64,000 nt of DNA. It comes from UBA5177 sp002413265. GTDB lineage: Bacteria > Chloroflexota > UBA5177. Of this stretch, positions 15,717-24,552 are shown one piece after another (the stretch's first letter is position 1; the number at the start of each line of letters is the position of its first letter). The position numbers and the translations under genes were made by a program. Below the pieces are notes generated by a model, which saw only the letters and a program-made list of their open reading frames with translations, made no database searches and was not told where the DNA came from. The stretch lies in NCBI GenBank assembly GCA_036752825.1, contig DAIORV010000004.1, positions 8,702 to 72,701 of the forward strand. The letters are read 5' to 3'.

Positions 15717-16763
15717 ATGCAAGACCTTCAAGAAACCACAACGGTGGACGTGGAAGAAACCGGGACCAACGGTGACACCGTTTGGGACGTGATCATAATC
15801 GGTGGTGGTCCCGCGGGACTGGCGGCTGCCCTCTATGCGGCTCGAGCCATGCGCAGCACAATCGTGTTGGAGCGCGAGATGCCGGGTGGCCAGATCGCCA
15901 CCACATCGGAAGTCGAGGACTACCCGGGAGTGAAGATGACGACGGGCCCTGAGCTCTCCATGATGATGATGGAGCATGCCCAGAACTTCGGCGCAGTTGT
16001 CAATATCGGGGACGAAGTCACGGATGTGGACTTCGCCGGAGTCGTAAAAAAGGTCAAGCTGTCGGACGGAAAGACCATGCGCGGCAAGTCGATAATCATC
16101 GCTACCGGCGCCGCGCCCAGGACCCTCGGGGTGCCGGGGGAGAACGAGCTCCGCGGCTCAGGAGTTTCCTACTGTGCCGTGTGCGATGGCCCGTTCTTCC
16201 GCGACGGCCACGTTGCGGTCGTTGGCGGCGGTGACGCGGCGTTCGACGAGGGCCTCTACCTCACGAAGTACGCTTCAAAGGTATCGATTATCCACCGCAG
16301 AGACGAATTCCGAGCTCAGAAAGTGCTCGTCGACCGAGCACAAAAGAATCCCAAAATGGATTTCATCACGAGTACGGTGGTGGAGAAAGTGAACGGAGAC
16401 GGGAAGATCGAGGGCGTGACTCTTCGCAATCTCAAGACCGGAGAGACATCGGAGTTACCTCTTCAGGGCCTCTTCGTCTACGTCGGCAATATTCCGAACA
16501 CCGCGATGTTCAAAGATGCGGTGAAGGCGGACGAGAATGGATACATCCTCGTTGACGACACCATGGCCACGCATACTCCGGGAGTCTATGTGGCCGGCGA
16601 TGTCCGAAAGAGTCCGCTCAAACAAGTCGTGACCGCTGCTGCGGAGGGCTCCATCGCCGCGCTTACTGCCGACAAGTACCTCGACCATCTGGCAGAGCAA
16701 GAAGCCCCGGCCCAGGCGGAGACGAAAGCAGAAGATCCCGCCGGGTGGAGAACCGAGTACTAG
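15717..16763 (+). CDS. trxB: thioredoxin reductase
   Basis: The 348-residue flavoprotein passes electrons from NADPH to thioredoxin. The FAD motif VIIIGGGPAGLAAALYAAR lies at about residues 25-43. The redox-active pair Cys153/Cys156 lies in YCAVCDG, the NADPH motif VAVVGGGDAAFDEGLYL follows, and the second FAD motif is GVYVAGDV. The first 20 residues and the last 25 (Glu/Ala-rich) are extensions beyond the usual 315-residue enzyme. It begins after the tRNA-Val terminator and is followed 9 bases later by aspS, with which it is probably co-transcribed. Confidence 0.95.
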   Translation: MQDLQETTTVDVEETGTNGDTVWDVIIIGGGPAGLAAALYAARAMRSTIVLEREMPGGQIATTSEVEDYPGVKMTTGPELSMMMMEHAQNFGAVVNIGDEVTDVDFAGVVKKVKLSDGKTMRGKSIIIATGAAPRTLGVPGENELRGSGVSYCAVCDGPFFRDGHVAVVGGGDAAFDEGLYLTKYASKVSIIHRRDEFRAQKVLVDRAQKNPKMDFITSTVVEKVNGDGKIEGVTLRNLKTGETSELPLQGLFVYVGNIPNTAMFKDAVKADENGYILVDDTMATHTPGVYVAGDVRKSPLKQVVTAAAEGSIAALTADKYLDHLAEQEAPAQAETKAEDPAGWRTEY

Positions 16764-16772
16764 GGAGGATTC

Positions 16773-18086
16773 ATGGCGCTCACACGGACGAAAGACCGTG
16801 TCCTCGCGGCGGACCTGCCGGCGCACAAGAACGAGCGCGTTCTGGTCGAAGGCTGGGTTCATGCGATACGGAAGTTTGGCGCCGTCAACTTCTTGATCCT
16901 TCGCGACCGATCCGGCATGGCGCAGGTCATTCTCGAGCCCGACCAGATGCAAAGGCTCGAGGGAATGCAAGCCGAGACGGTCGTCCGGGTCACTGGAACC
17001 GTGGATGAGGAAGAGCGGGCCGCCCATGGCGTCGAGGTTCGGAACGCGGACGTTGAGGTGCTGACTCCCGTGACCGATGTTCTTCCCTTCGAAATCAATA
17101 AGCGGGTCCTCAAGCCGTCGCTCGATGTCTTTCTCAACCATGCTCCCGTGGGACTCCGATACCCATCGAAGCAGGCGACATTTCGGCTGTATTCGGACCT
17201 GCTCAGGGGCTTTGGAGAGTATCTACGTGCTCGAGACTTTACGGAGATCCACACGCCAAAAATCTTCGGGTCCGCCACCGAAAGCGGCGCCAATGTCTTT
17301 GTTCTGGACTACTTCGGGAAGACGGGGTATTTGACCCAGAGCCCGCAGCTGTATAAGCAGATCATGGTCGGCGTGTTCGAGCGCGTCTACGAAATTGGAC
17401 CTGCTTTTCGCGCTGAGGAGCATTACACCGCCCGCCACCTGAACGAATTCAACAGTCTGGACGCGGAGATGGGGTTCATAGATGGAGTCGATCAGGTTCT
17501 CGATCTGCTCATCGGCGTGCTGGAGCATATGGTTACGGCGATGGCGGAGCGGCGTCCGGCAGACCTTGAGGCTCTCAAGGTGCGTCTGCCGGTCTTCGGT
17601 GACGTGCCTCGGATCTCCTTCCGTGAAGCTCAGCAGATCATTCTCGATGAGCACGGCGAGAGTCGTTTCCACGAACCCGACTTTTCACCGCAAGACGAAC
17701 GCTGGGTGAGCCAGTGGGCGTTGAGGGAGCACGGCACGGACTTCTGTTTCGTCACCCACTTTCCGACCGTAAAGCGTGCCTTCTATACGATGCCGGATCC
17801 CGAAGATCCTGAGCACTCCTTCGGTTTTGATCTGCTGTTCCGGGGCCAGGAGCTGGTAAGCGGGGCACAAAGAATTCACAATCATGCCCAGTTGGTCGAG
17901 ACGATGCAAAACCGCGGAATGTCTCTCGAACCATTTGAAGGCTACCTTGAAGCCTTCAAGTTCGGACTTCCTCCTCATGGGGGCTTTGCCATCGGCTCTG
18001 AGCGTCTCCTCATGCGGTTGCTGGAGGCCGATAATATCCGTGAGACCACGCTGTTTCCTCGCGACGTGAACAGGCTCATTCCCTAG
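16773..18086 (+). CDS. aspS: aspartyl-tRNA synthetase, archaeal/eukaryal-type (AspS2)
   Basis: The 437-residue class IIb synthetase has an OB-fold anticodon domain (LVEGWVHAIRKFGAVNFLIL, residues 24-43), motif 2 GPAFRAEEHYTARHLNEF and motif 3 GFAIGSERLLMRLLE. It lacks the large GAD insertion of bacterial AspRS (about 590 residues), so it belongs to the archaeal short type found sporadically in bacteria. His follows GWV where many non-discriminating archaeal enzymes have Trp, a hint, not proof, of tRNA-Asp specificity. It sits between trxB and mtaB, with 9- and 4-base gaps. Confidence 0.93.
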   Translation: MALTRTKDRVLAADLPAHKNERVLVEGWVHAIRKFGAVNFLILRDRSGMAQVILEPDQMQRLEGMQAETVVRVTGTVDEEERAAHGVEVRNADVEVLTPVTDVLPFEINKRVLKPSLDVFLNHAPVGLRYPSKQATFRLYSDLLRGFGEYLRARDFTEIHTPKIFGSATESGANVFVLDYFGKTGYLTQSPQLYKQIMVGVFERVYEIGPAFRAEEHYTARHLNEFNSLDAEMGFIDGVDQVLDLLIGVLEHMVTAMAERRPADLEALKVRLPVFGDVPRISFREAQQIILDEHGESRFHEPDFSPQDERWVSQWALREHGTDFCFVTHFPTVKRAFYTMPDPEDPEHSFGFDLLFRGQELVSGAQRIHNHAQLVETMQNRGMSLEPFEGYLEAFKFGLPPHGGFAIGSERLLMRLLEADNIRETTLFPRDVNRLIP

Positions 18087-18090
18087 ACCG

Positions 18091-19416
18091 ATGAGCACTC
18101 AGACCTCGCCTCGCATCGCTTTTACAACCCTAGGTTGCAAGGTGAACCAGAGCGAGACCGACCTGCTCGCGCGGCAGTTCGCGGCAGCCGGGTATGATTG
18201 TGTGTCCTTCGAAGAGAACGCCGACGTGTACGTCGTCAACACGTGCACGGTGACACATGTCGCCGACAAGAAGTCGAGACAGATGCTCAGCCAGGCAAGA
18301 AGGGCGAACCCGGAGGCTCTCGTCGTGGCGACAGGGTGCTACGCGAGCATCGTGGGCCATCAGCTGGCGGGCGATCGCACGCTGGTGATTCGCAACCGCG
18401 ACAAAGACCACGTCGTGGAGCTTGTCGGAGGATCACTCGGACGAGCGATCGCTGACACCCCGACCTGGACCGATCTCGAAAAGTGTCTGACCATCTCCGG
18501 CGGACAGGAACGGGCTCGGCCGATGGTGAAGGCGCAGGACGGCTGCGACTCCCACTGCACCTACTGCATCATTCCACGAGCCCGGGGACGCTCCCGAAGC
18601 GTGCCTGTGGACGATGTGGTGCTGCGGGTGCAGGCGCTTGTTGACGAAGGCCACTCCGAAGTAGTCATCACGGGGGTGGATCTCGGCAGCTACGGCCAAG
18701 GGAATTCCGGACTTCCAGATCTGGGTGGTCTGCTTCAGGAGGTGCTCGATCGCACGTCCGTGCAACGGCTGCGGGTGAGCTCAGTCGAGCCGGGTGACTT
18801 CGACGCTGCCTGGCTTTCTCTCTGGCAGAATCCGCGACTGTGCCGCCATCTGCATATACCTCTGCAATCCGGGAGTCTGACCGTCCTCGAGAGGATGGAA
18901 CGAAGCTACACGCCCGAACAATTCGCCGGAATGGTGGCTCAGTGCCGCTCCTCAATTCCCGGCTTGACCGTCACAACGGATGTCATCACCGGCTTTCCGG
19001 GCGAGACGAACCAGGAATTTGGGGACGGCCTGCAATTTATTCACGCGCTGCACTTCGACGGTATGCACGTCTTCAAGTACTCCCGCCGCTCCGGTACTCG
19101 GGCGGCTCATCTTCCCGATCAGGTCCCCGAGCCGGTTAAGGCTGAACGTAGCCGCGTGCTGCGCCAGGAAGCCCTGGCCGGAGTGAACCGCCTTCTTGCC
19201 CGTCACGAGGGAGTCACCGCGACGATCGCCTGGGAAAGTGATGACGGCGGAGCGTGGCGCGGCCTGAGCGACACAAATGTGCGTGTATACGGATCGGCGG
19301 AGATCACGCGCCAATCAGGCCTCGGGCTCTGCAAAAGGGTGCTGACCAGTCCTTTTCGAGATGGTCTGTGGTCAGAGCCTCAGGGCGCCGATATTATGTT
19401 GGTACCGGTCTCGTAG
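18091..19416 (+). CDS. mtaB: tRNA t6A37 methylthiotransferase MtaB
   Basis: The 441-residue radical SAM enzyme adds a methylthio group to t6A at position 37 of tRNAs. N-terminal UPF0004 domain cysteines lie in TTLGCKVNQSE, NTCTVTHVADKKS and ATGCYA. The radical SAM cluster is C152-x3-C156-x2-C159 (CDSHCTYC), followed by RARGRSRSVP, typical of MtaB rather than MiaB or RimO. HIPLQSGS and ITGFPGETNQEF follow, then a C-terminal TRAM-like region. It starts 4 bases after aspS, giving a trxB-aspS-mtaB operon centred on tRNA function. Confidence 0.93.
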   Translation: MSTQTSPRIAFTTLGCKVNQSETDLLARQFAAAGYDCVSFEENADVYVVNTCTVTHVADKKSRQMLSQARRANPEALVVATGCYASIVGHQLAGDRTLVIRNRDKDHVVELVGGSLGRAIADTPTWTDLEKCLTISGGQERARPMVKAQDGCDSHCTYCIIPRARGRSRSVPVDDVVLRVQALVDEGHSEVVITGVDLGSYGQGNSGLPDLGGLLQEVLDRTSVQRLRVSSVEPGDFDAAWLSLWQNPRLCRHLHIPLQSGSLTVLERMERSYTPEQFAGMVAQCRSSIPGLTVTTDVITGFPGETNQEFGDGLQFIHALHFDGMHVFKYSRRSGTRAAHLPDQVPEPVKAERSRVLRQEALAGVNRLLARHEGVTATIAWESDDGGAWRGLSDTNVRVYGSAEITRQSGLGLCKRVLTSPFRDGLWSEPQGADIMLVPVS

Positions 19417-19512
19417 TCGCAAACTAATCGATCGGACGCCACTACTACTGGAACTCATTCTCGTGCGCGCGGTTCATTCGGGATAGCTCCTTGACCAGCA
19501 GAATGAGGTGGG

Positions 19513-19890
19513 TCACGACTCGTCAAATCCCAGTGAGGCTTGAAGGAAGGCGTCGGCGTAGTCGATCTGCGTCTTGACATCTACCAGGCGATCTCGCATT
19601 TCATCGACGGTCGATCCCAGGGCAACCCGTTCGCAGTTCTCGACCGCTAGACTCATCGAACGCGCAGCGGCACGCATAAGATTCGCATCGACCTGCCGAT
19701 CCGCGGGCTCCGGGTCGGAGTCGACACTGCGCAAAGCGGTCTCGATCTGTCGTAAGACTGCCGCAGAGCTCTCATGCACTGCTCCCGAATGACCGATCGC
19801 GTCCCTCGTGTTGTTGGCCAGTAGAGCGGCTCGAAGGTGCTTTTGCAGCGCACCCACCGTCAGCTGAATCTCCCGAAGCCCTCGGTACAT
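19513..19890 (-). CDS. hypothetical helical protein
   Basis: The 125-residue, all-helical, mildly acidic protein begins MYRGLREIQLTVGALQKHLRA and includes DEMRDRLVDVKTQIDYADAFL. Repeated i/i+4 hydrophobics suggest a coiled-coil bundle. No family is recognised. It lies about 50 bases downstream of the metallophosphatase on the same strand. The 96 bases between its end and mtaB hold nothing recognisable. Confidence 0.55.
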   Translation of the reverse strand: MYRGLREIQLTVGALQKHLRAALLANNTRDAIGHSGAVHESSAAVLRQIETALRSVDSDPEPADRQVDANLMRAAARSMSLAVENCERVALGSTVDEMRDRLVDVKTQIDYADAFLQASLGFDES

Positions 19891-19939
19891 TTCCTTCGCC
19901 TCCCGTTCTCGCGTTTTCCGTCCAGTCGCGTTCTAGGGC

Positions 19940-20755
19940 TCAGGCACTTTCCCTTCCGACAATCCCGACAGATTCAAGTAGCGGAATCTCCGTGGTATCG
20001 ACGACAAAGCCTGGACCCCCCATGTACATTCCGCCATCCACGTCCAAACACAGCCCCTCCGCGTAGAGAAGTGGTCCCGTTACCTCACCGGGATTCTGAC
20101 TCGTCAAATATGGAATCGGTGTGTGGCCATGCACGATGCGGCTGCCGCCAAGTGTCTGTAGTACCTTTTTCGCCGCCGCGACTCCTCCGTGTCCCTGAAT
20201 AAATGCCCCTCGATCGAAATACGGCGACATGACCTCTTCCCATGCATGCGGATCCTCGCTGTGCAGCATGGCTCGAATGGCTTCGTTCACGTCATCCGCC
20301 GTCTTCCCGAAATCCATATAAAAGGTGGCATCGCAGTGCATGAAGAGTATCTCTTCCGCAACCACAAGCGCTCGGAGACCCGCGAGCCATTCGGCCTGAC
20401 CATCGCTCAGCTGGCGCAAATCCGAATCATGTCCACCATTGAATTCCCACAGTTCGTAAAAGCTCGAGCCGAAGGACGCCTCGAACTCGGGAAACTTGCG
20501 GGCACCGAGAAGCATGACCTCGTGATTGCCGAGCAATGCGGCGACCGAACCGCCGACGTCTTCGGCCTGTTCCTGAAGCCGCATAACCAGTTCCACGACC
20601 TCGATGCCATGCGGGCCTCTGTCGCAGAAGTCGCCGGTGAACAGTAGGGTAGCGGAGCCGGCGGACCAATTCCCATCGGAATCGATGAGGCCGGAGCTCG
20701 AGAGCAGCCGCCGCACCTTGGCGAGCTGCCCATGGGCGTCACCGATCACATACAC
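19940..20755 (-). CDS. PPP-type metallophosphoesterase
   Basis: The 271-residue protein carries all the calcineurin-like metal motifs: GDAHGQ (residues 5-10), GDFCDRGPHG, LLGNHEVM, and the late HGHTPIP. This order fits the serine/threonine protein phosphatase (PrpE/ApaH-like) family, whose members remove phosphate from proteins or cleave Ap4A. CDATFYMDFG replaces the usual HAG box. It stands alone, with a divergent gap to the lipoprotein gene. Substrate cannot be fixed. Confidence 0.85.
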   Translation of the reverse strand: MYVIGDAHGQLAKVRRLLSSSGLIDSDGNWSAGSATLLFTGDFCDRGPHGIEVVELVMRLQEQAEDVGGSVAALLGNHEVMLLGARKFPEFEASFGSSFYELWEFNGGHDSDLRQLSDGQAEWLAGLRALVVAEEILFMHCDATFYMDFGKTADDVNEAIRAMLHSEDPHAWEEVMSPYFDRGAFIQGHGGVAAAKKVLQTLGGSRIVHGHTPIPYLTSQNPGEVTGPLLYAEGLCLDVDGGMYMGGPGFVVDTTEIPLLESVGIVGRESA

Positions 20756-20881
20756 GACAGATTCACCCCGGTCATCTGTGAGCTTTGTAGCGCCGAGACT
20801 AAGTGTCCAGCTCTCAGAATTGAGGCGGCCTACTCGCCAGTGTACCGTTCGCCAGACACGCCGAGGTGGCCTTGACCGCTC

Positions 20882-22339
20882 CTAGCCGATGCTCACCAGA
20901 GCCCAGTTGTCGTTGTCCGGCATTATTCCTAACGGCGTAACCTGCACTCCTTGCAGCCGGGGCTTCATGAGATATGCAATCTTTCCGCTGACCAGCGGGA
21001 CGACGTAGCCCCGCGAAAGAACCCACGATTCGAGTTCTCCGTAAAGCGCCATGCGCGAGACGGGGTCTTCGGTAAGCGTTTGTGCATACGCAAGCTGGCT
21101 TCGGAGCCACGGGCTTGCCGTCTGGGCGAGCGCAATCGTGAGCCACCTACCTGGGTCCGGGAGCATAAAAGTAATGTGGACAACCCGTACAGGCGACCCG
21201 GTTCGAGACGTTTCCCATTGCTTGCGCAGCGCCTGGGCCAGGTCCTTTTCGATTGGATCTCTCGGCGAATCCAGACTGAGCGAGGATCGCCGCGCACTCT
21301 GTCCGGGTGGCGGATCGACGGTCGGTGGAGAAGACACGTAATCCGGGACCGTCGGAGGAACCAGAGTAGTCAAAGCAGTAACCGCGCCTGGCAAAGAGGT
21401 TTCCAGCGCATTTCGGTCGAGGCGGGATGCCAGATCAACACCAGCGCTTCGGGGCGGAAGCGCGTAGTAAGCATCGAGCGAATCGCTGTTATGGAACTCT
21501 GCGGCGTTTTGGTAGGTGAAGTAGTTGCTGGGTGACACCCAGGCGATATCGATGGACCCCTTTCGGTAGAGGTCCATGCCGCGACTCGCATTTGAGACCG
21601 GCAGGAGCTCAACCGACTTCAACGACAGTGGACCGCCGTAGTAATGCTTCCGCGGCCGCAAAGTGTATCCTCCGTCAGGAGCCCGAACGGTAAGCGCCCA
21701 CGGTCCAAGACCAAGCAGCGAGTGCGGAGGGCTTGGCCTCACGACCGCCGTGACCGGAAACGCCAACTTCTCGAGGAAAGTGGAATCGGGGCTGTCCAAT
21801 CGAATGCGGATCGAGAGGCGATGAAGCACCGACACTCCCGATAGCGTGTTTGCCATGCCGTCCGATACCGCGGACGCCCCTTCGATTCCTCCGAGGTCCT
21901 GCCACACCAGCGGTGACCGGTCGGGGCTCTGCAGGGCACGAACCCACGATTGCTCCACATCTAGGGCGGTGCAACGACTGCCGTCGGCGAAGCGCGCGTC
22001 CTGACGGATCGTGAACGTGTAGACGCGTCCATTGATCGAGATGGTGGGTATTGATACCGCCAGATCGGGAATGACATGAAGATCGGGCCCCAGCTTCAAC
22101 AGTCCCGCATTGAGCATCCCGGCAGCGAACAGCGGCGTCGTGGCGGAGAATCGCGAGGGGTCGACGATGCCGGGATCGAGGGCGTGTCCACGCGTGTAAA
22201 TAGGGACTCGCATCGTGTCGTCCGCGACGATAGATTGAGAGGGTCCGCACGCGGCCAGGATTGCGATAGGGATCGCAGCAGCCAAACGCACCGCGACTCC
22301 CGATCTAAAACGACGAACAAATCGCCGGCTCGCAAACAC
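20882..22339 (-). CDS. family 5 extracellular solute-binding lipoprotein
   Basis: The 485-residue protein has a signal peptide ending in lipobox ILAAC (Cys about residue 31), so it is anchored to the outer membrane-leaflet face. The SBP_bac_5 fold (DppA/OppA-like) is shown by LDPGIVDPSRFSATTPLF, DLAVSIPTI, YTFTIRQDARFADGSRCTALD, GLGPWALT and the Tyr-Gly pair KHYYGG. These proteins bind peptides, nickel or opines. No ABC permease or ATPase gene is near, so it is an orphan. About 120 residues shorter in the middle than some family members. It runs divergently from nothing: tRNA-Thr lies just upstream on the same strand. Confidence 0.82.
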   Translation of the reverse strand: MFASRRFVRRFRSGVAVRLAAAIPIAILAACGPSQSIVADDTMRVPIYTRGHALDPGIVDPSRFSATTPLFAAGMLNAGLLKLGPDLHVIPDLAVSIPTISINGRVYTFTIRQDARFADGSRCTALDVEQSWVRALQSPDRSPLVWQDLGGIEGASAVSDGMANTLSGVSVLHRLSIRIRLDSPDSTFLEKLAFPVTAVVRPSPPHSLLGLGPWALTVRAPDGGYTLRPRKHYYGGPLSLKSVELLPVSNASRGMDLYRKGSIDIAWVSPSNYFTYQNAAEFHNSDSLDAYYALPPRSAGVDLASRLDRNALETSLPGAVTALTTLVPPTVPDYVSSPPTVDPPPGQSARRSSLSLDSPRDPIEKDLAQALRKQWETSRTGSPVRVVHITFMLPDPGRWLTIALAQTASPWLRSQLAYAQTLTEDPVSRMALYGELESWVLSRGYVVPLVSGKIAYLMKPRLQGVQVTPLGIMPDNDNWALVSIG

Positions 22340-22382
22340 GCAACGATTTTACGCGCGTGACCTCACAGGAGCTTAAGTGGAA

Positions 22383-22406
22383 CAAGGCGCCGAAGAGGGC
22401 GCCTTG
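22383..22406 (-). terminator. strong hairpin after tRNA-Thr
   Basis: CAAGGCGCC (22383-22391) pairs perfectly with GGCGCCTTG (22398-22406) around GAAGAG. It lies 8 bases beyond the tRNA 3' end on the minus strand. The following tail (TTCCACTT) is only partly U-rich, so termination is likely but unproven. Confidence 0.55.
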
Positions 22407-22413
22407 CTCTGGC

Positions 22414-22489
22414 TGGAGCCGACGGCCGGACTCGAACCGGCGACCTGACGCTTACGAAGCGCCTGCTCTACCAGCTGAGCTACGTCGGC
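22414..22489 (-). tRNA. tRNA-Thr(CGT)
   Basis: The 76-base minus-strand cloverleaf has acceptor GCCGACG/CGTCGGC, anticodon stem GGCGC/GCGTC with one wobble pair, loop TTCGTAA (anticodon CGT), T stem GCCGG/CCGGC, discriminator T and encoded CCA. It reads ACG codons. Confidence 0.95.
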
Positions 22490-22517
22490 AGATGTTTGAC
22501 CGGTACGAGCAAAGTCA

Positions 22518-22547
22518 ATTGTATTGGAGACCCTCACGCCTCGCCAA
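22518..22547 (-). promoter_or_regulatory. promoter of tRNA-Thr(CGT)
   Basis: On the minus strand TTGGCG (22547-22542) and TACAAT (22523-22518) are 18 bases apart, with the -10 about 29 bases from the mature tRNA 5' end. Confidence 0.5.
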
Positions 22548-22657
22548 TGTCCCCAGTTGCCCTCTAATCCCTCAAATCGCGGCGATGCTCCCGTCTTGGT
22601 GCTCGTCGCACCTTGTACCGCTGCAGCACCGTCAGGCACAATCAGGCCAGTAAACAA

Positions 22658-22683
22658 GCCGCCTTTTCAGGCGGTCTTTTTCT
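22658..22683 (+). terminator. intrinsic terminator upstream of fabF
   Basis: GCCGCC (22658-22663) / GGCGGT (22670-22675) around TTTTCA is followed by CTTTTT. It is oriented to stop plus-strand transcription, yet no plus-strand gene is visible between mtaB (ending 19416) and here. It ends 11 bases before the fabF start. Confidence 0.7.
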
Positions 22684-22694
22684 GAGGTGGAGGG

Positions 22695-23936
22695 GTGGAC
22701 AGACGGGTCGTCGTCACGGGCATGGGCTGCCTCTCGCCCCTCGGTCCGGATGTTCAGGGCACCTGGTGCGGGATCCGAGAGGGCAAGTCGGGCATCGGTC
22801 CCATTACAAGATTCGACGCCAGCAGGTTGCCGGTTCGATTTGCCGGCGAGTGCAAGGACTTTGATCCCACGAAGGTCATGTCGCCAAAAGAAGCGCGACG
22901 CATGGACCGCTTTCAGCAGATGGCTTGGGCGGCGAGTGTCGAAGCTCTCGCCTCATCCGGCCTCGAGATTACGCCCCACAACGCCGAGCGGGTGGGCGTT
23001 ATCGTCGGCTCGGGAATCGGCGGGCTGGAATCGCTTACCGAGGCGTTCAAGACGCTGTTCGATCGAGGCCCGAGCCGGGTCAGTCCTTTCATCATCACGA
23101 TGATGGTGGTCGACCTAGCTCCCGGGCTGATATCGATCAATTTGGGGGCCAAAGGGCCGAATTTCAGCACTGTCTCGGCATGCTCCACGAGTGCGCACGC
23201 CATCGGAGAGGCCGCCGAGATTATCAAGCGAGATCAGGCCGACGCGATGATCGCCGGAGGCTCTGAGGCAGGAATTGTCGAGATGGGAGTGGCCGGATTC
23301 AGTCAGATGCGTGCCCTCTCTACCCGGAACGATGAGCCGCATAGGGCCAGCCGCCCGTTTGATGCGCAACGTGATGGATTCATCATGGCTGAAGGCGGCG
23401 GCGTTCTGATTCTCGAAGAGCTCGAGCACGCCAAGGCCCGGGGCGCTACGATTCTGGGAGAGGTCTCCGGGTACGGATTGAGTGCCGACGCCTCGCACAT
23501 CACAGATCCGGCGCCAGGTGGTGAAGGCGCCGCGCGCGCCATGAAGATGGCGCTTCGGGCGGCGTCGATGGATCCCAGCGAAATCCAGTACCTGAACGCG
23601 CACGGCACGTCCACACCGGTCGGCGACCGAGCCGAGACAGCCGCCATCAAGACCATATTCGGCGAGCATGCTCGCAATCTGGCGGTCAGCTCCACCAAGT
23701 CGATGACCGGTCATCTTCTTGGGGCCGCCGGCGCGGTCGAGGCCGTCATCTGCCTCAAAGCCATCCAAGACAGTTTCGTCCCGCCAACGATCAACTACGA
23801 ATTTCCCGACCCGGAGTGTGACCTTGACTACGTGCCGAACCAGGGGCGAGCGATGCACCTTGACACGGTCATGAGCAATTCATTCGGCTTCGGCGGCCAT
23901 AACGTCAGCTTGATCCTTCGTCGCTACGCTGCGTGA
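22695..23936 (+). CDS. fabF: 3-oxoacyl-[acyl-carrier-protein] synthase II
   Basis: The 413-residue thiolase-fold condensing enzyme elongates fatty acyl-ACP. The catalytic triad is Cys163 in VSACSTSAH, His in NAHGTSTPVGD and His in TGHLLGAAG. It begins RRVVVTGMGCLSPLG. The GTG start has GGTGGAGGG just upstream. Phe-rich SFGFGGHN near the C-terminus is typical of FabF. accB follows within 5 bases, so elongation and malonyl-CoA supply are joined. Other fab genes and acpP are not in the window. Confidence 0.95.
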   Translation: MDRRVVVTGMGCLSPLGPDVQGTWCGIREGKSGIGPITRFDASRLPVRFAGECKDFDPTKVMSPKEARRMDRFQQMAWAASVEALASSGLEITPHNAERVGVIVGSGIGGLESLTEAFKTLFDRGPSRVSPFIITMMVVDLAPGLISINLGAKGPNFSTVSACSTSAHAIGEAAEIIKRDQADAMIAGGSEAGIVEMGVAGFSQMRALSTRNDEPHRASRPFDAQRDGFIMAEGGGVLILEELEHAKARGATILGEVSGYGLSADASHITDPAPGGEGAARAMKMALRAASMDPSEIQYLNAHGTSTPVGDRAETAAIKTIFGEHARNLAVSSTKSMTGHLLGAAGAVEAVICLKAIQDSFVPPTINYEFPDPECDLDYVPNQGRAMHLDTVMSNSFGFGGHNVSLILRRYAA

Positions 23937-23940
23937 GGTG

Positions 23941-24384
23941 ATGGAAGGACGAGACGATGAGGGCGGGTCTCTGCTCGATCCCGCGCTGCTGCGCCGAGTT
24001 CTGGACCAGCTTGAGTCCAGCGACATCGACGAGCTCGAGGTCGCGGACGGTACGTCCCGCCTTTTCATCCGGCGTGAACCAGGCGCCCAGGCGGCGTCTG
24101 ACGCTCGTCGCCCCGCCGAACCGACACCCGACGGGGTCCCGATCACAGCGCCTCTCACCGGAGTCTTCTTCTCGCGGCCGGCGCCGGACCAGCCCGCATA
24201 CGTGCAGAATGGATCGCAAGTCCACGTGGACGACGTGGTCGCGCTCATCGAAACCATGAAGCTCTTCAATGAAGTCAAGTCGGAGGTCGCCGGTACGGTG
24301 ATCCAGGTTCTGGCGAATGACGAAGACCTGGTCGAAACCGGCCAGCCACTGATGCAGGTCACTCCCTTCCCGGACGACGAATAA
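23941..24384 (+). CDS. accB: biotin carboxyl carrier protein of acetyl-CoA carboxylase
   Basis: The 147-residue protein has the AccB plan: an N-terminal helix (SLLDPALLRRVLDQLESSD), a Pro/Ala linker (residues 55-70) and a C-terminal biotinyl domain with ALIETMKLFNEV, where the Lys of EXMK is biotinylated. VFFSRPAPDQPAYVQNGS is the usual thumb region. It carries CO2 from biotin carboxylase to the carboxyltransferase. GTG 23938 is an alternative start. accC is absent from the window, so carboxylase genes are split on the genome. Confidence 0.92.
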   Translation: MEGRDDEGGSLLDPALLRRVLDQLESSDIDELEVADGTSRLFIRREPGAQAASDARRPAEPTPDGVPITAPLTGVFFSRPAPDQPAYVQNGSQVHVDDVVALIETMKLFNEVKSEVAGTVIQVLANDEDLVETGQPLMQVTPFPDDE

Positions 24385-24519
24385 GAGGAGTTTTAGCGGC
24401 GCCCGGTCTAGGCTGCGGGTCAGCCACAAAACGCAACGCAGAACGGGAGGCAAACGTAGCCCAGACTTGGTCCAGAAGGCATCGGGTAGGAGCCATGCGG
24501 CTGTACTCTGAAGGGAACA

Positions 24520-24541
24520 CGTGCCCACTACTCCGGGCACG
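24520..24541 (+). promoter_or_regulatory. hairpin just upstream of the coxG ribosome site
   Basis: CGTGCCC (24520-24526) pairs with GGGCACG (24535-24541) around 8 bases. It ends next to the GGGGAGAA ribosome site of coxG, so it could be an operator or affect translation. The rest of 24385-24519 shows nothing recognisable. Confidence 0.35.
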
Positions 24542-24552
24542 GGGAGAATTCT

